A DNA stretch of 64,000 bases from Lachnospiraceae bacterium (lineage in GTDB: Bacteria; Bacillota; Clostridia; Lachnospirales; Lachnospiraceae), in the NCBI GenBank assembly GCA_015057505.1, contig SVEG01000006.1:62001-126000 (forward strand), read 5' to 3'. A program made the translations under genes and the position numbers. Under the pieces are notes generated by a model. It had not been told where the DNA came from. It was given only the letters and a program-made list of their open reading frames with translations, and made no database searches. Positions 45,474-53,905 of the stretch are shown here, piece after piece (position 1 is the stretch's first letter; every line of letters starts with the position of its first letter).

Positions 45474-46148
45474 ATGAAGACAAACAATATTGGCGGGTTT
45501 ATTCAGCAGTTACGTAAAGAAAAGGATATGACGCAGAAAGAGCTTGCTGAAATTATCGGGATGAGCGATAAAACTATATCTAAATGGGAAGGTGGTAACA
45601 GCTTACCGGATACTTCTGTGCTGGTATCTTTATGTGAGGCGCTTGATATTTCGGTAAATGAATTGTTGTCATGTGAAAGAATTTCTCCGGAGGATTATTC
45701 CAAGAAGGCGGAGGAAAACATTATGACTTTAATGAAAGAAAATGAAGAAAACAAAAAGGTAGATTTGCTTGCAAAGATTATAGGAATAGTATTGTTGGTT
45801 GTGGGAATATTTCTGTTTTTTATTAACACGGATGAGGGATATGTTGGATTGACAGAGTATCCGGTTTACTTTCTTGATGCACTTAGCTTGATTTTTGTTG
45901 TGCTTTTTGAGACAGGAATAATACTTATATCAGGGGAAAAAGGTAAATCAGGAATATTGTTATTACTTAGAAAAACAATAATTCCCGTAGGTGCCGTTGT
46001 TTCACTGGCATCGGCAGTTATTATGTTGGGCATGTTAGAGGATCCAAGTACAATAGGTCCCAACGTAGCTACTGTATTATTGGCATTATTGTATTCGTGC
46101 ATTATAAAAGTAGTTGTGGAATTATTACTTGCAAAACAAAGTCAGTAG
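45474..46148 (+). CDS. XRE-family regulator with C-terminal membrane segments
   Basis: 224 aa. The N-terminal helix-turn-helix reads IQQLRKEKDMTQKELAEIIGMSDKTISKWEGG with LPDTSVLVSLCEALDISVNELL. After a charged linker, four hydrophobic segments follow (LLAKIIGIVLLVVGIFLFFI to VATVLLALLYSCIIKVVVELLL), so the protein is probably membrane-bound. Such regulators sense envelope or metabolic signals; the ligand is unknown. ATG 45474 follows AGGAGGAAG. It converges with a MATE transporter gene. Confidence 0.87.
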   Translation: MKTNNIGGFIQQLRKEKDMTQKELAEIIGMSDKTISKWEGGNSLPDTSVLVSLCEALDISVNELLSCERISPEDYSKKAEENIMTLMKENEENKKVDLLAKIIGIVLLVVGIFLFFINTDEGYVGLTEYPVYFLDALSLIFVVLFETGIILISGEKGKSGILLLLRKTIIPVGAVVSLASAVIMLGMLEDPSTIGPNVATVLLALLYSCIIKVVVELLLAKQSQ

Positions 46149-46161
46149 TACATAAAAAACG

Positions 46162-46196
46162 AAAATCGCTTAAACCAAACGGTCTAAGCGATTTTA
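46162..46196. terminator. Bidirectional terminator
   Basis: A 15-bp stem with one mismatch (AAAATCGCTTAAACC / GGTCTAAGCGATTTT) has A- and T-rich flanks, between convergent genes. Confidence 0.88.
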
Positions 46197-46205
46197 TTTT
46201 TATAT

Positions 46206-47609
46206 TTATTCTGCGGTTTTAAAAAGCTTCGGATATTTTGTTTTAAGTTTGCCGCTAAATGCAAATGCCGCGATTATTTCGCTAAGGCCTGAAACAAAGT
46301 TTGAAGCGAACATCGCAACACCGCACGCGGCGTAATCCATTTTTACAACATACATTAAGAACAATAGTACCGGTATACGGTATGCAAACAGACGAAGCAT
46401 TGAGAATGTCATCGTAGTCTTTGTTTTGCCGAAACCGTTGAAAAGTGCATCAGCCGCATGAGCAAGACCCAAGAAGAAAATATCCAGGCATTCCCATGCA
46501 AAAATATTTACAATCATTTCCTGATACTGTGCATTGCCCGGCGCATAGAATGTAGCAATAGGCTCTTTAAGGAAGAACAGAAGGATTGTTCCGAAAAGAG
46601 TAATTGCACCTATGTATATCAAGTTGATATGAAAAGCTTTTTTGATTCTGTTTCCATTCTGGTTGCCGTAGTTCTGGCTTACTATTGTAGAACCGGTATC
46701 GGCCATTGTGTTGGAAATATTGGTAAACAGACCTGCCATAGTATTGGAAATACCGAGAGCTCCGACACACATTTTGCCGTACTGTGCCGTTGCAACGGAG
46801 TTAACGTATACCTTGCCGAAGCTGAAAAGGAATTTGCCGATGAATACGGGAACAGCCAATTTTACAATTCCGGATACTTCCTCACGGTTAAAGTTCCATT
46901 CCTTTATGCGAATTCTTAAAATATTGCTTCTTCGGAAACAGAGGAACAATCCTGAGAAAAACAAAAATAACTGGGCAAGCAAAGTAGAAGTTGCAAGCCA
47001 TGTGGTGGTTACATTTTCAAAAGGACCGTAAACAAATAATGTTGTGAGACTGATTTTGATTACGATTACTCCTAAGTTTAAGCAAAGCAGATTAACAGTG
47101 TTGCCTTTGGCTTTCTCGAGGGCAATCATCGTGCTGTTCATTGTGGTAATAAACAGTGTCAGAATCTGTACATTATAATAACCCATTGAGTTATCAATAA
47201 TTGATTGGTCGGTTTTAAACAGCTTTAAAAACGGAGTTCCGATCGGAATGAAAACAAGTGTTACAAGGGCAACAGCCATCGCCAGTGTAAACAAGGTGTT
47301 GGCGCATTTTCTTGCAGGCTCAAGCTGCTTTGCCCCGTAACGACGGGCAACCATAATTCCGCCGCCGGTAGCAAGTGCCGCTCCGACTGTTGAAATCATA
47401 TTTTTAATCTGGTCAAGTACGACGATATCGGCTGCATCGCCTATATTGGCCGACTGAACAAGCATCATATCGTAGATACCGTAAAAATAATTACAAAGAT
47501 TATAGAAAACCATGGGAAGAGCAATGCTTATTACAACTCTCCACAGGTTACCTTCAAGCAAATATTCTCTTCGTTTCATCTGTTTTTGTTCTTTTGCACT
47601 AAGGTCCAT
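46206..47609 (-). CDS. MATE-family multidrug/Na+ antiporter
   Basis: 467 aa with about 12 transmembrane helices. The start EGNLWRVVISIALPMVFYNL matches NorM/DinF-type MatE domains, which extrude cationic drugs or metabolites using Na+ or H+ gradients. Two MatE halves are evident (first from 18, second near VSGIVKLAVPVFIGKFLFSF). The substrate is unknown. The start at 47609 has AGGAGGAACCGG upstream on the minus strand. Confidence 0.9.
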   Translation of the reverse strand: MDLSAKEQKQMKRREYLLEGNLWRVVISIALPMVFYNLCNYFYGIYDMMLVQSANIGDAADIVVLDQIKNMISTVGAALATGGGIMVARRYGAKQLEPARKCANTLFTLAMAVALVTLVFIPIGTPFLKLFKTDQSIIDNSMGYYNVQILTLFITTMNSTMIALEKAKGNTVNLLCLNLGVIVIKISLTTLFVYGPFENVTTTWLATSTLLAQLFLFFSGLFLCFRRSNILRIRIKEWNFNREEVSGIVKLAVPVFIGKFLFSFGKVYVNSVATAQYGKMCVGALGISNTMAGLFTNISNTMADTGSTIVSQNYGNQNGNRIKKAFHINLIYIGAITLFGTILLFFLKEPIATFYAPGNAQYQEMIVNIFAWECLDIFFLGLAHAADALFNGFGKTKTTMTFSMLRLFAYRIPVLLFLMYVVKMDYAACGVAMFASNFVSGLSEIIAAFAFSGKLKTKYPKLFKTAE

Positions 47610-47765
47610 AGCCGGTTCCTCCTAGTAACTTTTTGGTTACACTTCGCTATCCATAACTTATAGTAGCACAAAAAAAGATGCTCATACATAACAAAACTTG
47701 CTATATATGAGCAAAAACATTTAAATATTGCTATATAAAAGACTGCCCGCAATCACGTTTATTCA

Positions 47766-48315
47766 TTTCGCCCCAATTCTGCCCGCCGTCAGTTTTTGTC
47801 CGCGCTCTGCGGGGCCGCTGTCGGTTTACCCGGTTTTCTTGCAACATTTTACGGTTTTAAGAATAACTAATGCTTTTTGCTTTCCACCGTATGATTTTGT
47901 GCCGCTCCGAGAAACTCGTGGAATTGAAGAAGTTCATGTGATTTGGGATATATGTAAATTTTATATGCAAGGGTTAAAGGTACTTGAAAAGCGTCGCTCC
48001 TTAGCGCGCGCAACGAAATTCAAAGAACTATATAGCCAATATATTTAATATTTCGTTGCGCAAGCTTAGTAGCGTTACGCTTTTCTCGTAGCGAGAGCGT
48101 GCCTTATAACCCTTGCATATAAAATTTACATATATCTCAAACCACTGAACTTCTAGTCAATTCCGCTCAGACAACTCTGCGCGGCACAATTTGGTGGAAA
48201 GCTTAAAAAGCAAAGTTATTCTAAAAACCTTTTGTTGCCTGCGAAAACCGGGTAAACCGACAGCGGCCCCGCAGAGCGCGGACAAAAACTGACGGCGGGC
48301 AGAATTGGGGCGAAA
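47766..48315. repeat. Giant palindrome B (about 550 bp) with 73-bp perfect outer stem
   Basis: 47766-47838 is exactly the reverse complement of 48243-48315. Inside, similarity resumes with small gaps through TTTCCACC, a 26-bp block with ATATATGTAAATTTTATATG (47948-47973 with its mirror near 48108-48133) and AAGCG motifs. At the centre, GCAACGAAAT (48010-48019) meets ATTTCGTTGC (48050-48059). The outer stem is GC-rich and the inner part AT-rich. No credible gene is present. The right edge abuts the T-run of the terminator of the minus-strand M56 gene. Confidence 0.92.
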
Positions 48316-48317
48316 AA

Positions 48318-48345
48318 AGGCCACCGCAGATTTTGCGGCAGCCTT
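48318..48345 (-). terminator. Terminator of the M56-like gene
   Basis: AGGC/GCCT and CCGCA/TGCGG pairs form a hairpin followed, on the minus strand, by TTTTTTCG, where the giant palindrome begins. Confidence 0.75.
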
Positions 48346-48350
48346 TATAG

Positions 48351-49184
48351 TTAAGCTACATATACGAACTGCTCCCAGAAAGCGGGGCGCGGCATGATTT
48401 TGGAAAGTCCGATTACGAATTCCTTGTATTCAGGGTACTTATCTTCACCGATGGTCTTTACAGTAAGCATGTTACAAGCATACTCGCCGTCCTTGACTGC
48501 ATGCGAAGCTGCAATCCAAACTGCTGGATGGAACCAGTATACGGTAAGGAGTAAGATGCGGACAAGTAACCATATGTTATCAAGCTGTTTGGAGTGGCTT
48601 GAATAATGTGCGATTACAAAATCAGCTTGACCGTTGTCTATAAGGTCCTGACCGATGTAAATTTTCTTTGAGAAAAATCCGAACAAAAAACAGTCACGTC
48701 TGTTGTCCATGATGTAAACAGGTATCTTGGAGTCACATTCGTAGCGGTTTTTGTAATTACGGACTTTCAGGTAGAAACTGATTCTTGTTATCAGGAAAAA
48801 CAAAAACATAATCACGGAGCCGATAATCCAAAAACCTCTGAGAGAGAGTGCATGCCCGTTGGTAAGAAGAGTGGTTTTCTGCCCTTCAAGGATATCTGCC
48901 GCAGTAGTTTCGTCTTCATATTCGGTTGACGGTGCAAACGGAGTGTCAGGCGGAAGTTTATTGAGCTCGCCGGCAATTTCGCTGTCTGCATCACTTGGAT
49001 TAATCGCCATAAGCGGAACAGACGGAAATGCAACCGGAAGCACCATTCTTATGACTACAAGAAGCCAGAGTGCGTAACGGATGACAGGTTTGACCCTGTT
49101 TTTAAGTAATGGCTTAATCAGAATAAGAATAAGCACTAATATCGATGGAAAAATGAAAAGCTCCAAAATATTAAATAATCTCAT
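48351..49184 (-). CDS. M56 (BlaR1/MecR1) peptidase homologue without catalytic Glu
   Basis: 277 aa. The membrane topology and sequence follow BlaR1/MecR1 sensors: MRLFNILELFIFPSILVLIL, VIRYALWLLVVIRMVLPV and VYWFHPAVWIAASHA. The zinc site expected as HExxH reads HYSSH, and the later ExxCD reads EYACN, so the catalytic Glu is replaced by Tyr and the Asp by Asn. There is no beta-lactam-binding domain and no adjacent blaI-like repressor. It is probably a non-proteolytic membrane sensor or a decaying gene. ATG 49184 is chosen by the AAGAGG site; an upstream in-frame ATG at 49310 lacks support. Confidence 0.75.
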   Translation of the reverse strand: MRLFNILELFIFPSILVLILILIKPLLKNRVKPVIRYALWLLVVIRMVLPVAFPSVPLMAINPSDADSEIAGELNKLPPDTPFAPSTEYEDETTAADILEGQKTTLLTNGHALSLRGFWIIGSVIMFLFFLITRISFYLKVRNYKNRYECDSKIPVYIMDNRRDCFLFGFFSKKIYIGQDLIDNGQADFVIAHYSSHSKQLDNIWLLVRILLLTVYWFHPAVWIAASHAVKDGEYACNMLTVKTIGEDKYPEYKEFVIGLSKIMPRPAFWEQFVYVA

Positions 49185-49400
49185 AAAAATCCTCTTTTCT
49201 GCGGGTGAATTTTGTTCCCGCAATTTATTCGTCTTGAAAGAATGTAATAATCCTGAAAATATCCTTCCCGAATATAATTTTACAACATCCGGACGATTAT
49301 TGCCATACATAAATAAAAAAACAAACTTTTTTTATAAAAGAGTAGAATTAAACTTTAAAATGCATTAAAATAAATACTTAGAGAAGTTAGGAAAGGTTCG

Positions 49401-51116
49401 GTGAAGTTTGTGAAGAGTTTTAAGAAAATCATGGCAGTATTTATGCTTGCTGTGGGAGTTTTTGTTGTAGGAGGAGCGGTAACCGGTGTCAAGGCGGCCA
49501 AGAATCCGGAGGATATAATATTTAAGAGTTTTAAGGATAATGAAGGCCTTGTGGAAGGCAGTTGGGAATATGTTATTCCGGCAAAACCGGGTGAGAATTT
49601 CAATATAGAGATTACATTTACCGGAAGTATAAGTGCCGATACAACACTTAGTTTTACATATGATTATGTTACGGATGATCAGATGGTTGCCAATGTGCAA
49701 AAAGCGGACAGCAGCGACAGAAGCGGACTTTTTAATGAGTCTGTGTCAAAGGGTAAGGAAGAGGTAAGAAGCTTTAGTGTTGCGGCTATGACGGGAGATA
49801 TTGTTATTACGGCATCCGGCCAGGGTAAGATATTAAGTATTAATGCTGTTAAGCAGAATGAGAAAACAAAGGGTGATAAGGTAACAGTTTATACAATTGG
49901 AGATTCTCTTGTACAGACTTATTCCGAGAGATATGCACCGCAGACGGGCTGGGGTCAGACGATGGAACTTTATTTTAATGATAATGTGAAGTTTGTAAAT
50001 AGAGCGCTTGGCGGAAGAAGCACGGGGAATTTTTTAAGACAGGGAAGACTTAACCAGGTACTTTGCGAAGTGGTTCCGGGAGATTATGTACTTATCGAGT
50101 TTGGGCATAATGATGCAGATTCCAGTAAGGTTGACCGGTATGTTTCAACACCTAATTTCAAAGAGAACCTTAAGCTTTATATTCAGGCGATCAGGGATAG
50201 AGGTGCGACACCGATACTTGTTACACTTTGTAACCGTAATCAGTATGTAGCGGCTACGGACGAGTTTAGGGTAAGCTATCCCGACTATGTGAAAGCCATG
50301 AAGGCAGCGGCCGAAGAGTCAGAGACACTTTTGATTGACCTTAATGCGATTACGGTTGAACGTTTTCATGGTTTAATAAAAGAGCTTGGCAAGAACATCA
50401 CTAACGAGATTATTTATAATCATGCGATAGCCGGTGCATATGAGGGCGATTATGCCAAGGGTGTTGCCGACAATACGCATTTACAGTATTACGGGGCGAA
50501 GCTTGTTGCGGGTTATGTGGCTGAGGAATTACAGAAGCTTAATCTTACGGGTCTTTCAGAGAATTATGTGCCGCTTGCTGTAGGCGAGATTCCGTCAGCG
50601 CCGACAGGCATTACCGAGAAAAAAGTATCCGGCTTTGTAAGCCGTATTAAGTGGAAGGAAAGTATAGGTGCTGATTATTACAAGGTGCTTGTTGCAGAGA
50701 TAGCAGAAGTTGTAAAAACAATTCCTTGTGATGACGATTCAAAGGAAGAGGCGTCATCTGTGAAATATGAAGAACCGGAATATGCCCTTGTAGGAGATTT
50801 TACTATCGCAGGATACACCACGGTATGTGATTTCTCATACAAGGCGGCAGAAGAAGGTAAGCATTATGCTTACAAGATAGTTGCAATCAACGCTGCAGGT
50901 GAGTCAGAAGAATCGGAGATTTTTGATTTTGGTTTGCTTCCGGATGAGAAGGCGGATGACGGACAGCCGGGCACAGATGAAGGTACACAGGACGATAAGA
51001 ACGATAGTGAAAAAGACGGCGGAATTAACCCGGTAGTTATTGCCGTTATAGCGGTTGCGGTCGTGGCAGTGATTATCGCTGCAGTAATAATTCTTAAAAA
51101 GAAAAATAAGAAGTAA
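49401..51116 (+). CDS. Secreted, membrane-anchored SGNH esterase (rhamnogalacturonan acetylesterase-like)
   Basis: 571 aa. A signal peptide (KKIMAVFMLAVGVFVVGGAV...VKA) precedes a beta-rich N-terminal domain. An SGNH hydrolase follows, with block I YTIGDSLVQTYSE (Ser near 167), block III IEFGHND, and the catalytic Asp-His in DNTHLQYYGA, matching CE12 rhamnogalacturonan acetylesterases. A fibronectin-like region, an Asp/Glu-rich linker, a membrane helix (PVVIAVIAVAVVAVII) and a KKKNKK tail come last. It would deacetylate pectin outside the cell. It starts at GTG 49401, 15 bases before the GH105 gene, forming an operon. Confidence 0.85.
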   Translation: MKFVKSFKKIMAVFMLAVGVFVVGGAVTGVKAAKNPEDIIFKSFKDNEGLVEGSWEYVIPAKPGENFNIEITFTGSISADTTLSFTYDYVTDDQMVANVQKADSSDRSGLFNESVSKGKEEVRSFSVAAMTGDIVITASGQGKILSINAVKQNEKTKGDKVTVYTIGDSLVQTYSERYAPQTGWGQTMELYFNDNVKFVNRALGGRSTGNFLRQGRLNQVLCEVVPGDYVLIEFGHNDADSSKVDRYVSTPNFKENLKLYIQAIRDRGATPILVTLCNRNQYVAATDEFRVSYPDYVKAMKAAAEESETLLIDLNAITVERFHGLIKELGKNITNEIIYNHAIAGAYEGDYAKGVADNTHLQYYGAKLVAGYVAEELQKLNLTGLSENYVPLAVGEIPSAPTGITEKKVSGFVSRIKWKESIGADYYKVLVAEIAEVVKTIPCDDDSKEEASSVKYEEPEYALVGDFTIAGYTTVCDFSYKAAEEGKHYAYKIVAINAAGESEESEIFDFGLLPDEKADDGQPGTDEGTQDDKNDSEKDGGINPVVIAVIAVAVVAVIIAAVIILKKKNKK

Positions 51117-51131
51117 CCAAAGGAGATAGCA

Positions 51132-52178
51132 ATGGATAAGAAAGAATATCAGGTACTTGCCGATAAGGTAATCGGAATGTTAATGAATAATGGGGCAGAC
51201 ATGAAGAGCAACAACCATCTTGCAATGGATAATTGGGAGTGGCCGACAGGTGTTGCTTTATACAGCTTATATAAGGTATACGAGAAGTCCGGTGACGAGT
51301 CTTATCTTAAAATGCTTGAGGAGTGGTATGCAAAGCAGCTCGCAAAAGAGGTTCCGCCTCATCGCAATGTTAATACTGTAGCTCCCATGCTTGGTATGGT
51401 GTGCGTATATTCCGTCACCAAGAACGAAGAATATTTGCCGCATATCTACAGTTGGGCAGATTGGGTAATGAATGAGATGCCAAGAACCGAGTATGACGGA
51501 CTTCAGCATATGACAATTCTTAATCATCATCATGAGCAGCTTTGGGATGATACACTTTTTATGGCGGTATTGTTCCTTGTTAAGGCAGGTAAGTTGCTCG
51601 GAAGAAGAGATTGGGTTGAGGAAGCTAAGTACCAGTTCTTAATCCATATCAAATATTTACAGGACAAGATTACAGGACTTTTCTATCATGGCTGGACTTT
51701 TGACCGTCGTCACAATTTTGCAGAGGCATTCTGGGCACGTGGTAACAGCTGGTTTACAGCAGGTGCGGTAGAGTTTATTGAGATTCTCGATGACAGGGAT
51801 GATGCAACTTCCAAGTATGTTCACGCTGCATGGCTTGACCAGGTTAAGGAGCTTCAGAAGTATCAGGGAATCAGAGGCCTTTTCAATACACTTCTTGATG
51901 ATGAGAGTGCTTATTACGAGACTTCTGCGACAGCAGCAATTGCTTACGGTGTACATAAGGGCTTAAGAATCGGTCTTCTTGAAGGTGAGATTTATGAGAA
52001 GATGTCAGAGAATGCAATTAACGCTGTTGTTAACAAGGTTGCGGAGGACGGAACCGTAGAGGGTGTATCCTTCGGAACAGGCATGGGTCATAATTTGCAG
52101 TTTTATAAGGATATTGCGGTTCGTCCTACAGCATACGGACAGGGACTTACTTTCCTTATGTTAACTGAACTTATTTAA
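51132..52178 (+). CDS. GH105 unsaturated rhamnogalacturonyl hydrolase
   Basis: 348 aa. It fits the (alpha/alpha)6 barrel of GH88/GH105 (YteR/YesR). DNWEWPTGVALYSLYKVYE starts the fold, HHHEQLWDDTLFMAVLF holds the catalytic Asp, and FWARGNSWFTAG and FGTGMGHN are conserved substrate-binding segments. It removes the unsaturated galacturonyl residue from rhamnogalacturonan oligosaccharides. No signal peptide is present, so it is cytoplasmic. The upstream secreted esterase and this enzyme act in sequence on rhamnogalacturonan I. It is preceded by AGGAGATAG. Confidence 0.9.
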   Translation: MDKKEYQVLADKVIGMLMNNGADMKSNNHLAMDNWEWPTGVALYSLYKVYEKSGDESYLKMLEEWYAKQLAKEVPPHRNVNTVAPMLGMVCVYSVTKNEEYLPHIYSWADWVMNEMPRTEYDGLQHMTILNHHHEQLWDDTLFMAVLFLVKAGKLLGRRDWVEEAKYQFLIHIKYLQDKITGLFYHGWTFDRRHNFAEAFWARGNSWFTAGAVEFIEILDDRDDATSKYVHAAWLDQVKELQKYQGIRGLFNTLLDDESAYYETSATAAIAYGVHKGLRIGLLEGEIYEKMSENAINAVVNKVAEDGTVEGVSFGTGMGHNLQFYKDIAVRPTAYGQGLTFLMLTELI

Positions 52179-52188
52179 AGGTTTACAG

Positions 52189-52226
52189 TTTAGCCATGCG
52201 GGCATAATTTGGCCTGCATGGCTAAA
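52189..52226 (+). terminator. Hairpin after GH105 gene
   Basis: A 15-bp stem with one G-U (TTTAGCCATGCGGGC / GCCTGCATGGCTAAA). A T tract is missing, so it may act as a 3' stabiliser or weak terminator. Confidence 0.6.
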
Positions 52227-52259
52227 TAAAAATAAAATGAAAAAAACGCTTAAAACGTC

Positions 52260-52289
52260 TTGACATTTTAATTAGCAACAAAGTATAAT
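52260..52289 (+). promoter_or_regulatory. Sigma-A promoter of the purF-like gene
   Basis: TTGACA (52260-52265) and TATAAT (52284-52289) are spaced by 18 bases. Confidence 0.75.
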
Positions 52290-52325
52290 ACCACAGATAA
52301 TATTTTGAATAAGGAGAATATAGCT

Positions 52326-53729
52326 ATGGGTGGCATATTTGGAGTAGCTTCAAAAACGAACTGTATTACGGATTTATTCTTCGGAACGGATTATCATTCA
52401 CATCTCGGTACAAGAAGAGGTGGTATGGCCGTTTTTGGTGAGAAGGGTTTTGACAGAGCCATTCATAATATTGAAAATTCTCCGTTTCGTACGAAGTTTG
52501 AGCGAGATTATGAAGAGATGGAAGGCAATCTTGGTATAGGATGTATTTCAGATAATGAACCGCAGCCTTTGATTGTACGCTCGCATCTCGGTAATTTTGC
52601 AATTACCACTGTCGGTAAAATTAACAACATGGACGACCTTGTTAAAGAGGCCTTTGATCAGGGTAGTACTCATTTTTTGGAAATGAGCGGTGGAGACATT
52701 AATCAGACGGAGCTTGTGGCTTCATTGATTAACAGAAGAGATTCTATTGTAGAAGGTCTTTTATACGCACAGGAGAAAATCCAAGGGTCCATGAGCATTT
52801 TAATAATGACCCCGAACTGTATTTACGCTATGCGTGATCGTTTGGGTAGGACGCCTCTGGTTCTTGGTAAAAAGAAAGAGGCTTTTTGTGTGTCTTTTGA
52901 GAATTTTGCATATCTTAATCTCGGATATCACGATTACAGAGAGCTCGGTGCCGGAGAGATTGTTAAGGTTACCCCCGAGAGTGTGGAGGTTATGTCGCCG
53001 CCAAGAGATGAGATGAAGATATGTACATTTCTTTGGGTTTACTACGGATATCCCACATCAGTTTATGAGGGCGTGGGTGTAGAAGAAATGTGTTACCGTA
53101 ATGGTCGCAACATGGCAAGGCGCGATGATGTAAAGGCAGATATCGTTGCGGGTGTACCGGATTCGGGAATACCGCATGCCATAGGATACGCCAACGAATC
53201 GGGAATACCTTTTGCGAGACCGTTTATCAAATATACTCCTACATGGCAGCGTTCATTTATGCCGACCAGACAGTCTGAGCGTAACATGATAGCTAACATG
53301 AAGCTTATAGCGGTAGAATCTTTAATAAAGGATAAGAGTCTTCTTCTTATAGATGATTCCATCGTAAGAGGAACGCAGCTTCGCGAGAAGACAGAATCTT
53401 TATATGAAAGCGGTGCGAAGGAGGTTCATATCAGACCTGCATGTCCGCCACTTTTATATGGTTGTAAGTACCTTAACTTTTCGCGTTCCAAGTCGGAGAT
53501 GGATTTGATTACGAGAAGAGTTATTGCTAAGAGAGAAGGCGAGGTTACACCTGAACTTTTGGCAGACTACTCCAATCCTGAAAGCGCCAATTATAAGGCA
53601 ATGGTGCAGGATATCTGCAAGGAGCTTATTTTTACAACATTGAATTTTAACCGTCTTGACGATATGATAGACGCAGTCGGCATTAGCCCCTGCAAGCTCT
53701 GTACATATTGCTGGAACGGTAAAGAATAG
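52326..53729 (+). CDS. PurF-like phosphoribosyltransferase with Gly replacing the catalytic Cys
   Basis: 467 aa, similar in length to amidophosphoribosyltransferase, which starts purine synthesis. In PurF the mature N-terminus is Cys1 of CGIFG, needed for glutaminase activity. Here the protein starts MGGIFGVASK, so that Cys is Gly. The phosphoribosyltransferase part is intact: PRPP motif LLLIDDSIVRGTQL, and cysteines resembling the iron-sulfur ligands of Bacillus PurF (KICTFLW, ACPPLLYGC, CKLCTYC). It could use ammonia, use another amine donor, or act as a regulator. An ATG at 52326 follows AAGGAGAA. A genuine purF should lie elsewhere. Confidence 0.85.
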   Translation: MGGIFGVASKTNCITDLFFGTDYHSHLGTRRGGMAVFGEKGFDRAIHNIENSPFRTKFERDYEEMEGNLGIGCISDNEPQPLIVRSHLGNFAITTVGKINNMDDLVKEAFDQGSTHFLEMSGGDINQTELVASLINRRDSIVEGLLYAQEKIQGSMSILIMTPNCIYAMRDRLGRTPLVLGKKKEAFCVSFENFAYLNLGYHDYRELGAGEIVKVTPESVEVMSPPRDEMKICTFLWVYYGYPTSVYEGVGVEEMCYRNGRNMARRDDVKADIVAGVPDSGIPHAIGYANESGIPFARPFIKYTPTWQRSFMPTRQSERNMIANMKLIAVESLIKDKSLLLIDDSIVRGTQLREKTESLYESGAKEVHIRPACPPLLYGCKYLNFSRSKSEMDLITRRVIAKREGEVTPELLADYSNPESANYKAMVQDICKELIFTTLNFNRLDDMIDAVGISPCKLCTYCWNGKE

Positions 53730-53735
53730 ATGGAA

Positions 53736-53868
53736 GTTCAGAGCCGGGCAGAATTACTGCAAGCCGGGCGATGAATGCTTGCATTCCGGAGAACGGTTTG
53801 CGGTAATTCTATTTGGCGAGAGCCAAATCGCGAGAAAATACGAAGTGTTTTCGAGTGTGGCTCTGAAC
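53736..53868 (+). ncRNA. Cloverleaf-like structured leader of carB
   Basis: A closing stem (GTTCAGAGCC 53736-53745 with GGCTCTGAAC 53859-53868) encloses three arms. Arm 1 pairs 53750-53762 with 53798-53810 and has a tip hairpin GAATGC-TT-GCATTC (53773-53786). Arm 2 is TTGGC-GAGA-GCCAA (53813-53826). Arm 3 is GAAAA/TTTTC (53834-53852). It sits 37 bases before carB. No PyrR-binding loop or known riboswitch is recognised. A cis-regulatory RNA or a small mobile repeat is possible. Confidence 0.6.
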
Positions 53869-53905
53869 CGTTAAAAAATACATAAAAATCGGAGGAAACG
53901 TTACT

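Noticed and set aside
47728..48048. 106-codon frame inside giant palindrome B
   Set aside because: It follows the left arm of the palindrome and has no ribosome site; it is a by-product of the repeat.
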